Assembly (NCBI GenBank): GCA_022071955.1
Contig: JAJVIM010000006.1
Coordinates: 1-58,913, forward strand
Reading direction: 5' to 3'
DNA length: 58,913 bases
DNA from: Anaerolineae bacterium
Lineage (GTDB): Bacteria; Chloroflexota; Anaerolineae; 4572-78; J111
The stretch's first letter is position 1; every line of letters starts with the position of its first letter. The notes beneath the pieces were generated by a model. That model had not been told where the DNA came from and made no database searches. It saw nothing but the letters and a program-made list of their open reading frames with translations. Positions 24,880 through 32,790 of this stretch are shown one piece after another. Both the position numbers and the translations under genes were made by a program.

Positions 24880-25656
24880 ATGACGGATCTGCAAACCTAT
24901 CTGGATTTTGCCCGCGATGTTGCCTGGGAAGCCGGCCGGTTAACTCTGGGCTACTACCAAACCAGCCTCCGGCCCGATTTCAAAGCCGACGAATCGCCGG
25001 TAACTGTGGCCGACCGCGAAGCCGAAAAACTGATTCGCGCCCGCATCGAAGAGAAATTCCCCGGCCACGCCATTATCGGTGAAGAATTTGGCGATTCCGG
25101 CCGGGCCAGCTCGCACCGCTGGATCATCGACCCTATCGATGGCACGCGCTCGTTTGTGCGCGGCGTACCGCTTTACGCGGTGCTGATCGGCCTTGAAATT
25201 GAAGGTAAGTGCGAGGTCGGCGTGGCCAACTTTCCGGCGCTGGGCGAAATGGTGTCGGCGGGCAGCGGCCTGGGCTGCTGGTGGAACGGCCGCCGCGCCC
25301 GCGTGTCGGCGGTGGAGCGGCTGGAGCAGGCGCTGGTTTCCCATTACGATGTGGCCGCCTTTGATAAAAGCGGCAAGCAGGCCGTGCTTGAGCAGCTCAA
25401 AAAAACGGCCAACTACCGCGTTGGCTGGTGCGATGCCTACGGCTATCTGCTGGTGGCCACCGGCCGGGCCGAACTAATGCTCGATCCGATGATGAATCCG
25501 TGGGACTGCGCCCCCTTCCCGCCAATTTTGAGCGAAGCCGGCGGCTATTTTGGCGACTGGCGGGGCAATGTAAATATCTACGCCGGCGAGGCGCTGGGCA
25601 CAACCCAAAAGCTGCTGCCGCAGGTACTCCAGATTACCGGCGGGTCGGCCAAATAG
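24880..25656 (+). CDS. Inositol monophosphatase-family phosphatase (possibly histidinol-phosphatase)
   Basis: A 258-residue Li-sensitive-fold phosphatase. Metal ligands are present in IIGEEFG (E68/E69), the DPIDGT motif (84-89, in WIIDPIDGTRSF) and WDCAPFP near the C-terminus. Family members act on inositol phosphates, 3'-phosphoadenosine phosphate, fructose-bisphosphate or histidinol phosphate. The short length and the VRGVPLYAVLIGLE and WCDAYGYLLVATGRAE patterns are close to HisN-type histidinol-phosphatases, but no his gene is near. The start at 24880 has AAAGGA 7 bases upstream. Confidence 0.88.
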   Translation: MTDLQTYLDFARDVAWEAGRLTLGYYQTSLRPDFKADESPVTVADREAEKLIRARIEEKFPGHAIIGEEFGDSGRASSHRWIIDPIDGTRSFVRGVPLYAVLIGLEIEGKCEVGVANFPALGEMVSAGSGLGCWWNGRRARVSAVERLEQALVSHYDVAAFDKSGKQAVLEQLKKTANYRVGWCDAYGYLLVATGRAELMLDPMMNPWDCAPFPPILSEAGGYFGDWRGNVNIYAGEALGTTQKLLPQVLQITGGSAK

Positions 25657-25676
25657 GCCCCCCCCAAATTTACCGC

Positions 25677-25706
25677 TTGAAATTTCCGATTGATTTAGAG
25701 TATTAT
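25677..25706 (+). promoter_or_regulatory. Promoter of receptor-like kinase gene
   Basis: TTGAAA (25677-25682), 18-base spacer, TATTAT (25701-25706), 23 bases before the ATG at 25730, which has AAAGGGG. Confidence 0.5.
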
Positions 25707-25729
25707 GCTTACATACAGAAAGGGGCATT

Positions 25730-27535
25730 ATGCAGGAACTCATCGGAAAAACAATTGGCCAGTACCGGATCATTGAACAAATTGGTAAAGGCGGCATGGC
25801 CACAATTTTCAAAGCCTACCAGCCGTCCGTTGACCGCTATGTAGCGATTAAAGTGCTGCCGCTGGAATTTGCCAAAGACCCCAACTTTGTCAAACGCTTT
25901 GAGCAGGAAGCCAAAGCGATTGCCGCGCTGGAACATTCGCACATTTTGCCGGTGCACGATTTTGGCACCCAGGACAACGTCAACTATATGGTGATGCGCT
26001 ACGTACCCAGCGGCACCTTGAGCGACGTGATGGGCAAACGTGCCCCGCTGGAAAAAGTGGTCAAATACGTCGGCGATGTGGCTCGGGCGCTGGATTACGC
26101 CCACAGCCGCGGCGTGGTCCATCGCGACATCAAACCCAGCAACATTTTGCTTGATGAGCAGGGCGATGTGCTGCTGACCGATTTTGGCATTGCCAAAATG
26201 GTGCAGGGCGCAGAATCAACCCAGCTCACCGCCACCGGCGCGGTGCTGGGCACGCCGGCCTACCTGTCGCCGGAACAGGCCAAAAGCACCACCATCGATG
26301 GCCGCAGCGATATTTATTCGCTGGGCGTGGTGCTGTACGAACTGCTCACCGGCCAGCCGCCCTACCAGGCCGAAACGCCGCTGGCCGTGGTGCTCAAACA
26401 TTTGCACGATCCGCTGCCGCCGCCCCGCACCATCGACCCAACCATCCCCGAAGCGTTTGAACGGGTGGTATTTAAAGCGATGGCTAAAAACCCCAACGAC
26501 CGTTTTGCCACGGCCGGGGATATGGCCCGCGCTCTCAACAACGCCCTGCTGGAATCGCAAGCGCAGCGCCGGCCGGAAACTACCCCGCTGCCCGCACCGC
26601 CGCCCGTGAGAGAAACGCCGGCCGTAAAAACCATGTCCGACGCGCCCGGCCATACCATGCAGATGGCCGGGGAAAAATCGCGTTCTACCCTGTATATTAT
26701 TGGCGGCGTGGCGCTGGCGCTGGCCTGTGCTACGGTTTGCGGGTTGGGGCTGCTGCTCTCGCGGCCCACCGATACCGGGCCGGCGACCAAACAGTCGGCT
26801 TCGTCGGTGGTGCAGCTTGAAACCGCGCCAACCGCCACGCCCACGGCGCTGCCCGCCACCGCCACCGTGCCCGCTCTCACCGATACACCGACGGTGCCGC
26901 CGCCCGCCGACACGCCCACGCCGCCACCCGCCGACACCCTGCCGGATAACCCCGTGGCCTACAGCGGTGATGTTCTGTTTGAGGATGAGTTTAGCAGCAA
27001 CGCCAACGACTGGCCCGTAGAATACCACGAGGACGAACTTGGGTATTACGACGCCAGAGTGGAGAATGGTGAATACGCGGTTGTGGTGCAGGCCGCCACA
27101 GAAGATGGCCACACCGTCTGGTTTCTGCCCAACTCGGATAATGTCGAAGATTTCATCGCTCAGGTTGACGTAACCGCCAATGCCACCACCGAGAATTTTT
27201 TGGCCGGGTTGGTGGTTCGCTCCAACGATGAGGCCGGGGGCTACTTTTTTGAAATTGACAGCAGCGGATTCTCGGTGGCGCTAAACGACGCCAACGATAA
27301 ATGGACTGATCTGGTTAAATACACCGTCAGCGATGCCATTGTTGCCAACGAGGTCAACCGGCTCCGGCTGGAAGCGGTTGGCTCCAGCTTTACCTTTTAC
27401 ATTAACGACCAGCAGGTGGCCACCGTTGAAGATGCCACCGTGCAGCAGGGCCAGATTGGCCTGGTGGCCGAAATGTTTGACAAAGACGGCGAAACAAACG
27501 CCTGGTTCGATAACCTGCAAGTAACCGTGCCCTAA
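25730..27535 (+). CDS. Receptor-like Ser/Thr protein kinase with extracellular lectin-like domain
   Basis: A 601-residue Hanks-type kinase. Residues 10-270 are a full kinase: GKGGMATIF (glycine loop), AIKVLP (K41), HRDIKPSN (131-138), DFG (151-153), and the APE-like SPEQAK. A Pro-rich juxtamembrane region, one helix (321-344) and a TPTA/PPAD-type extracellular stalk (about 350-405) follow. The last 190 residues are a concanavalin/LamG-like beta-sandwich (LFEDEFSSNANDWPVEYHED to AWFDNLQVTVP), of the DUF1080-like type. No PASTA repeats. It probably senses polysaccharide or surface glycan and signals inwards (inference). Confidence 0.93.
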   Translation: MQELIGKTIGQYRIIEQIGKGGMATIFKAYQPSVDRYVAIKVLPLEFAKDPNFVKRFEQEAKAIAALEHSHILPVHDFGTQDNVNYMVMRYVPSGTLSDVMGKRAPLEKVVKYVGDVARALDYAHSRGVVHRDIKPSNILLDEQGDVLLTDFGIAKMVQGAESTQLTATGAVLGTPAYLSPEQAKSTTIDGRSDIYSLGVVLYELLTGQPPYQAETPLAVVLKHLHDPLPPPRTIDPTIPEAFERVVFKAMAKNPNDRFATAGDMARALNNALLESQAQRRPETTPLPAPPPVRETPAVKTMSDAPGHTMQMAGEKSRSTLYIIGGVALALACATVCGLGLLLSRPTDTGPATKQSASSVVQLETAPTATPTALPATATVPALTDTPTVPPPADTPTPPPADTLPDNPVAYSGDVLFEDEFSSNANDWPVEYHEDELGYYDARVENGEYAVVVQAATEDGHTVWFLPNSDNVEDFIAQVDVTANATTENFLAGLVVRSNDEAGGYFFEIDSSGFSVALNDANDKWTDLVKYTVSDAIVANEVNRLRLEAVGSSFTFYINDQQVATVEDATVQQGQIGLVAEMFDKDGETNAWFDNLQVTVP

Positions 27536-27852
27536 AGCCGGGCCAGCAGGGCAGGCAGTTGGCTGATGTCGTCCAGCGTGTGGTAATCTTGCGCTTCGGC
27601 CGGGTGCTGGTCAACGGTTTCGTGTTGCCAGGGAATGAGGTAGGGAATATGCACCGCCTGCCCGCCAATCTCCACCACCGGCAGCACATCCGAGCGCAGC
27701 AAATTTCCAACCATCAAAAATGCTTCCGGCGCGATGCCGTGCCGGCGCAGCAGGTCGCGGCAGGTGGCGGCATCCTTTTCACTGACCACCTCAACCAGCT
27801 CAAAATGGTCCGCCAACCCGGAGCGGGCCACTTTTGTTTCCTGGTCAAACAG
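27532..27852 (-). pseudogene. Truncated HAD-family hydrolase (C-terminal remnant)
   Basis: This encodes the last 106 residues of a HAD hydrolase, from FDQETKVARSGLADHF through FLMVGN and SDVLPVVEIGG to LLARL. It aligns without gaps to residues 127-232 of the complete HAD at 31580-32287. The N-terminal half with the DxD nucleophile and motif II/III is missing, and no start codon with a ribosome-binding site exists before the homologous part; the first ATG (27831-27829) lies within the conserved core. Its base composition matches resident genes. The sequence to the right (27853 on) is unrelated and AT-richer. It overlaps the kinase stop by 4 bases. Confidence 0.8.
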
Positions 27853-28212
27853 ATACAGCGATTCGTTGTAAGGGAATGCCGAGCTACATCTATCAATCCT
27901 TCAATTCGCAATTAGTAACCAGGGTAAATATAAACTTTGTCGCACACAGTTTGAACGATTTCCCGGCGCTTCCTCAAGCATCCTGAATTGTTCCTTTTTT
28001 GACAAATCCAGGAGTTACGCAGTTGAGGTTATCCTGCTAATGGCGCAACTCGTGATTGCGTTGCACCATTACAGATTCAAAATCTTGCTCAGTTATTATG
28101 CCTCTGATGGTGGCCAGCGGCTAGTTATGGATGACTTTCCCCGGATAGCGTTAAAAACTGTATATCTCGGCCGGAAGGGATTCCTGGAAGAAGGTGAGGG
28201 TCCCCCTTTAAT
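27853..28212. other. Gene-free junction segment
   Basis: About 360 bases between the broken HAD and the terminators of the decaheme gene. It is AT-richer than the flanking kinase gene. It contains AAATCCAGGAGTTACGCAG (28004-28022), a string of the type seen near insertion-sequence scars, and no convincing coding frame (28040-28249 is open but without a family match or ribosome-binding site). Confidence 0.5.
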
Positions 28213-28240
28213 AAAAAAGGGACCCGAAGGACCCTTTTTT
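28213..28240. terminator. Bidirectional terminator after decaheme gene
   Basis: AAAAAAGGG and CCCTTTTTT close a near-perfect stem (AAAAAAGGGACCCGAAGGA then CCCTTTTTT). It is preceded on the minus strand by a second GC hairpin AGGTGGGCcgaaGCCCACCT at 28249-28268, between it and the stop codon at 28281. Confidence 0.85.
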
Positions 28241-28280
28241 ATTGACTAAGGTGGGCCGAAGCCCACCTCGTATTCCTCAC

Positions 28281-30653
28281 TTACTTGAAGATTGCCATGA
28301 TCTCATCGATTGCTGTGTTGAGAGTGCTGCTGGGGTCCTCGCCCGCTTCGATAAGATAACCGCCTTGCTTGGTGTGCTGCATGAAAGATACCAGTTCACC
28401 GGCTTTATCTTCATTGATCAATACGGCTCTGTGACAGCCACCACAGGCTCTTGAAGCAGGACCGGTGACATAAGACGGCACGTCACCGATTTTTCTGTCC
28501 CTGCCAGAAAGGACATCGGTCCCTGAGAGGATACCTGGGAGCGATTTGGACTGATCGGGTACATTATTTGTACCTTCAATGTGGCAGGCCGCACAATTGG
28601 TACTTGCATGCGTAGGAAATGGGAACGTGATATGTTCTTCATAATGCAGAGCTTGTACCGGGTCGGCAAAGTTGACATCGCCGATATCGAATCCCTGCAA
28701 TGAGTGGATCGCATGGACATAGGAATCGATCGATCTTGATTGTAGTTCCAGATGCGAACCGCCACTCTTGGTGATGTGGCACATCCGGCAAACAACAATA
28801 TTCCCGCCTCTATCCGGGGTATGGAAGGTTGTTGCCAGCGCATCATGGCAATTATTACAACCATCCGCCATCTTCACGATAGGGCTATAGAAGTCATCGG
28901 CAAATGCATTGGCGTTAAGATCAAAGGTTCTGGATGGAGCGTTGAGGGCAAACTGGACGCCCGCAGAATCTTTCAGGGCCGGCAAGACCCCAATCTCTAC
29001 TCTCTTTACCGTGCCATCAGCGATCATATCAGCCCACGCCGACATATCTGCGGTAACTTCCCAACTGCCGTCGGCTGCCGATACTGTGGTAAACCGCGGA
29101 TGCTCTTCACCTACAACGTATTCCACGGCCCTCTGGTCTTTGTTGTCGATAGTGCCATCGCCATTATCGTCAAAGAGTCTTTCGTGTGGGCCGATAATGT
29201 AGTCCTTGGTGTCGTAACCGTACAATCCGACCAGCACGGTTGGGACAATGTCTGCCACATCAAGGCCGGCAATATCCGGTGACTCAGCCGCGCTGAATTT
29301 GATGTCGAGCTTGCTGCCATCAAAGGCTGCACTCTCAATGGTAACACTAATAGCTTCAGAATACTTCAGCCCGGCGGCGGTATAGATCACTTTGTCATAA
29401 CCGGTGTGAATTTGATTGAAGCTTGGCCCATCTCCTCCGTCACCGTGGCAACCGGTGCAGGAGTCCGTGTTCAAGTCAATTCCATCATGGTCCGGGGTAG
29501 AGGCCATTAAGGTTTCCAGAGCGAGCGTTGTAGTATCATATAGTGTTGTCTCGCCATCTTTTGCTACTGCGCCTGTTACGGGGTGGCAGCTCTTGCAGGT
29601 CTCGATGTTGAAATTAGCATCTGAAAGTATGGTGTCAAGTTTGCCTTCGTGGCAAGTTACGCAGTTTGACATGGATTGAGGATAGGGGAATTCCATAGCA
29701 TGCGACATATGCACATCGTTCATGAGCCGTGTTTTATAGGCATACTTGGCTTCCTGCTCAGCCGTTAACGGGGTCTCGTGTACGACATAGTCGGCCGCAG
29801 CAACAGGATCATCAACCAGAAGCTGCCATTCGAAATGGCCGCCTTCGCCATTATCCAGGTGGCAGCCTTTACATGTGTAGAAGTCAGTTCCGGGATCATG
29901 GTTGACCTGACCATAGATGTAACTGTGCTTGAGGTAGGGCACCGTATGGCATTTTTCGCAACCGGCGACGTTTGCCGCAGAAACGTAATCAACGCCAGAT
30001 CCCGTTTCAAGCAAAGCCGCAAACGGGTATCTGTTTTGAGCGACGCGAGTCCCAGGGATCGTACCAATTGTCTCATCCCGGCCATACAGTACGATGAGGC
30101 CAGGTGTATTACTAATATCGGGAATATCGCCAACCAGGGTACTCGTGTTTCCGCCATTGCCATCGTAGGTTAAATCCCCTTTAAGTGACAGTCTTTCGAT
30201 GGCCGGCTCGAACTGGAATTTTCCATCGGCATAGGGCGTAAAGTAAATGGCCAGATTATCTACCTTTCTGGCATCAATGGGGACATCATTTTTGGTCATT
30301 TTGAAAGTTACTGTGTGCGTACCTGTAGGAGTAAACGAGTAAGCCAAATCGGTAACTTGAATGACCCCATCCTGATACAGATCATCATAGGACGCCTGAT
30401 GTTTGGCGCCAACTTCACGGTGACATGTCGAACAGGACTCAGGCTGGACAGCAGTTGTGGCGACTGCAGCAGCACCGGCAAGACCTTCAGGGCCGGCGGG
30501 GCCGGCGGGACCGGCAGGACCTTCGGGGCCGGCGGGACCAGCGGGGCCGGCAGGGCCGGCAGGACCGGGGGAACCGGCACAGCCAACTACCATAGCGACA
30601 GCCAAAAGCAGGACTACGCTAATCCAAATTCCAAAAGTTAATTTCTTCCACAT
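28281..30653 (-). CDS. OmcA/MtrC-family decaheme c-type cytochrome lipoprotein with collagen-like stalk
   Basis: A 790-residue exported multiheme cytochrome. Residues 1-24 are a signal sequence ending in VVGC, a lipobox with C25. Residues 27-62 are about 12 uninterrupted Gly-X-Y triplets (mostly GPA and GPE), a collagen-like stretch. Ten CxxCH heme sites follow: CSTCH, CEKCH, CKGCH, CVTCH, CKSCH, CTGCH, CNNCH, CRMCH, CAACH and CGGCH, in two groups separated by beta-rich domains. This is the OmcA/MtrC-type arrangement that passes electrons to extracellular acceptors such as metals or partner cells. No MtrA/MtrB-like porin or cytochrome maturation genes are in the window. GC content and codon choice are lower in GC than the neighbours, suggesting transfer. 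GGGAG lies eight bases before the ATG. Confidence 0.95.
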   Translation of the reverse strand: MWKKLTFGIWISVVLLLAVAMVVGCAGSPGPAGPAGPAGPAGPEGPAGPAGPAGPEGLAGAAAVATTAVQPESCSTCHREVGAKHQASYDDLYQDGVIQVTDLAYSFTPTGTHTVTFKMTKNDVPIDARKVDNLAIYFTPYADGKFQFEPAIERLSLKGDLTYDGNGGNTSTLVGDIPDISNTPGLIVLYGRDETIGTIPGTRVAQNRYPFAALLETGSGVDYVSAANVAGCEKCHTVPYLKHSYIYGQVNHDPGTDFYTCKGCHLDNGEGGHFEWQLLVDDPVAAADYVVHETPLTAEQEAKYAYKTRLMNDVHMSHAMEFPYPQSMSNCVTCHEGKLDTILSDANFNIETCKSCHPVTGAVAKDGETTLYDTTTLALETLMASTPDHDGIDLNTDSCTGCHGDGGDGPSFNQIHTGYDKVIYTAAGLKYSEAISVTIESAAFDGSKLDIKFSAAESPDIAGLDVADIVPTVLVGLYGYDTKDYIIGPHERLFDDNGDGTIDNKDQRAVEYVVGEEHPRFTTVSAADGSWEVTADMSAWADMIADGTVKRVEIGVLPALKDSAGVQFALNAPSRTFDLNANAFADDFYSPIVKMADGCNNCHDALATTFHTPDRGGNIVVCRMCHITKSGGSHLELQSRSIDSYVHAIHSLQGFDIGDVNFADPVQALHYEEHITFPFPTHASTNCAACHIEGTNNVPDQSKSLPGILSGTDVLSGRDRKIGDVPSYVTGPASRACGGCHRAVLINEDKAGELVSFMQHTKQGGYLIEAGEDPSSTLNTAIDEIMAIFK

Positions 30654-31346
30654 GTGAACTCTCCCTCAACATTGTGATTTGTGTTAGATTAGGTGAAACG
30701 TGGAGGTTAATTCTTTCTTTTTCGTATTTTCTTTATCTTCTCAAATGTAATAGATTATCGGTTCTCTCAAGAATTTGTGGCAATGTTAGCAATAAGAGAA
30801 CCGAATCTCACAGGACGCATGGCTCGGGGGTTTCCCAACTCCTTAAAAAAATCCTGTGGAATTAAATTGTTATTTACCTTATGAAGCACCTCCTTTCATT
30901 TCCAATAACCACATAGTCTCTTTGGGATACAGGCAGCCGATAACGCGATTGGCGAGGGTAACAAAGGGTCACTGTGAAGGCGCGAACGCGAACCAGCGTA
31001 AACCTGCCTTATCATCCACGCTCAATAATAGCACATCTTTTGCATCAATAACATTGTCAATTGTCATCTTGTCGGCGTGACATTTGTCATCATATCCGAC
31101 AGCGGTTACGAAACAGGCTCAAAAATAAACAGGGATTCCTTGAGGGAGCCTTGTTTGCGATTTAATAAGATGAAGGAAATCGGTGAGAAATTTTAGAGCA
31201 CACACTCTGGCGACACCCGGTGACGACATTACTTTTGGTCAGAAGTTTATAGAGGTGACGTGGGCGAAGAGTACGTTCCCCGCCCTCAATCGTTCTCACT
31301 ATTTTTGTCTCCATTTCGTCTCCGATATTATTAAAGGGTGGTAGGC
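30654..31346. other. Long AT-rich leader and gene-free region upstream of the decaheme gene
   Basis: No supported coding frame. On the minus strand, reading towards the cytochrome, there is a hairpin with stem CACAGGA/TCCTGTG (30808-30857) enclosing a GGG/CCCC stem, and a second hairpin CGGTTCTCT/AGAGAACCG (30759-30803). Upstream lie GGCAG/CTGCC repeats (30930-31010) and a cluster of TTGTCA boxes (31054-31089). The remaining part, 31090-31346, shows nothing recognisable. The structures could form a regulatory leader; I cannot match it to GEMM or another known riboswitch. Confidence 0.5.
31054..31089. promoter_or_regulatory. Cluster of TTGTCA boxes
   Basis: TTGTCA at 31054-31059 and 31061-31066, TTGTC at 31069-31073 and the palindrome TGACATTTGTCA at 31078-31089, spaced by about one heptad. 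The phased copies suggest binding by a dimeric regulator. Reading on the minus strand, the first two are also TTGACA-type -35 boxes facing the decaheme gene 400 bases away. Confidence 0.45.
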
Positions 31347-31405
31347 AAAAAAAAACGCGGAGGCTACACCATTCCTATCAGGAACGGTCTCGCCACCGCG
31401 ATTTT
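31347..31405 (-). terminator. Strong terminator downstream of intact HAD gene
   Basis: On the minus strand CGCGGTGGCGAGACCGTTCC pairs with GGAATGGTGTAGCCTCCGCG (few mismatches, loop TGAT) followed by nine T. It lies 175 bases after the HAD stop and insulates the decaheme gene from the GNAT-HAD operon. The bases between (31406-31579) show no feature. Confidence 0.75.
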
Positions 31406-31579
31406 GTACTTCTACGTTATTTAGTTTCTGTCCCCAACGAAAATCTTTTCGCATTGTCACTGTATCATAGGGAATGGATATTTTCCCTAAATTAGCAGAT
31501 TCTTTTTGGTGGGGACATATGCAATTATGCCAGAACGTTAGTTCTGTGCCAAAGAACCATTCAATATGGCCTCAATCCT

Positions 31580-32287
31580 CTACTCCTGTACAGTTAGTTG
31601 CTTGAGCAGGCTGGGTAACTGACCTATGTGGTCAAGCTCAAAATAGCCGTTGTTTTGAAGTTGGTGGTTATCGACAGTCTCATGCTCCCACGTCAAATGA
31701 TACGGGATATAAACCGCCTTTCCACCGATAGCAATAACTGGCAGCACATCCGATGGCAAAGAATTACCAATCATCAAAAATCGTTGTGGTTCAATTCCAT
31801 ATCTATCAAGCACTGCCCGATAAGTATCCTCGGTTTTGCTGCTAACAACCTCAACATATTTGAAATGTTCACGGATACCCGAACGCGCCAGCTTTTCCTG
31901 CTGGTCCAATAAATCGCCCTTTGTGATTACCATCAAGTCATAACTTTTGGATAACAATTTAATGGTATCAGGAACGTGGCTGAGAAGCTGCACTTCTGAG
32001 GCCAACATAGCTTTGGCTATGTCCATGATTCTGCGAATGTCGCTGCCGGTAATTCTGTCATTGGTTAAATCAACCGCGGTTTCAATCATAGATAAAGCGA
32101 AACTCTTTACCCCATACCCATAGTGGGCCAGATTTTTCATTTCAGTCTTATACAACCGGTCAACTACTGTTTCGCTGTCAATATACTCAGACAGGACATC
32201 CTTGAGTTTGTCCTGAGCCTGAGCATAAAGAATTTCATTATGCCAAAGCGTATCATCAGCATCAAATGCAATCCATTGGAGCATCAT
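31580..32287 (-). CDS. HAD-superfamily hydrolase (complete)
   Basis: A 235-residue HAD hydrolase. Motif I is WIAFDADDTLWHNE (D8 nucleophile, D10), motif II/III MVITKGDLLDQQEK (T122, K123), and motif IV LMIGNSLPSDVLP (D180). The cap is helical. It starts at ATG 32287, one base after the stop of the GNAT gene, so they are coupled; an in-frame extension to 32404 lies in GNAT. The DNA is AT-richer than GNAT. The C-terminal 106 residues align ungapped to the truncated HAD at 27532-27852. The substrate is not known. Confidence 0.9.
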   Translation of the reverse strand: MMLQWIAFDADDTLWHNEILYAQAQDKLKDVLSEYIDSETVVDRLYKTEMKNLAHYGYGVKSFALSMIETAVDLTNDRITGSDIRRIMDIAKAMLASEVQLLSHVPDTIKLLSKSYDLMVITKGDLLDQQEKLARSGIREHFKYVEVVSSKTEDTYRAVLDRYGIEPQRFLMIGNSLPSDVLPVIAIGGKAVYIPYHLTWEHETVDNHQLQNNGYFELDHIGQLPSLLKQLTVQE

Positions 32288-32288
32288 C

Positions 32289-32768
32289 TTATCCTTTGGG
32301 CAAAAGTTTAACGTATTTAACCACTTCGGCCTGGTAACCCAATTTTTCGTAAAATTCAATACTGCGCCAATTGTTGGCAAAAACGTGCAGTTCCAGCAGG
32401 CCAAGGTGGTGCGACTCGGCCCACTGCTCGGCGGCAGACATCAGGGCGCGGCCAATGCCCTGCCCTTCGGCGGTGGCGACCACAGCGACATCGGCAATGT
32501 AACCCACCGGTTTGTCGTCAAAATAATCTACGCTGGCGATCAGCCGGATGAATCCCTGCGGCTGCCCGCCAACTTCGGCAATCAAAAACCTGTCCGCCAA
32601 GCGAGCCAACCCCTCTTCAATGGAACGGATGGTGCGGTCGATGATCTGCTGCGGGCTACGCCACAGCGGCGGGCCAAAATCGGCAAAGCGCGGCACCAGC
32701 GACAGGATAAAATCGCGGTCGGCGGTGGTTGCTTCACGAATGGTAATTTTAGGCTGACTATTGGTCAT
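32289..32768 (-). CDS. GNAT-family N-acetyltransferase
   Basis: A 159-residue acetyl-CoA-dependent acetyltransferase. Motif A is ADVAVVATAEGQGIGRALMSAAE, with the Q/RxxGxG/A pyrophosphate loop (QGIGRA), and motif B HVFANNWRSIEFYEKLGYQ with the Tyr near the C-terminus. Such short GNATs acetylate small molecules or N-termini; the substrate is unknown. GGGGAG lies nine bases before the ATG. The base composition resembles resident genes, in contrast to the HAD that follows it immediately in the operon. Confidence 0.92.
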   Translation of the reverse strand: MTNSQPKITIREATTADRDFILSLVPRFADFGPPLWRSPQQIIDRTIRSIEEGLARLADRFLIAEVGGQPQGFIRLIASVDYFDDKPVGYIADVAVVATAEGQGIGRALMSAAEQWAESHHLGLLELHVFANNWRSIEFYEKLGYQAEVVKYVKLLPKG

Positions 32769-32790
32769 TAACCGGGTCTCCCCTGAAAAT

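Noticed and set aside
28040..28249. 69-codon plus-strand frame in the junction segment
   Set aside because: No ribosome-binding site or family match, and it runs through the terminator hairpin at 28213-28240.
27853..28280. Insertion sequence or transposase remnant
   Set aside because: A short string of the kind found near insertion scars is visible but no transposase frame or terminal inverted repeat pair was found.
30759..31010. GEMM-type cyclic dinucleotide riboswitch
   Set aside because: Looked for because cytochrome genes are regulated this way in Geobacter; the core GCAAAGCC/GGCAAACC-like segments are not present on either strand.
30674..31080. Two short plus-strand frames upstream of the cytochrome
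   Set aside because: They overlap the hairpins and boxes of the leader, lack start signals and have no recognisable product.
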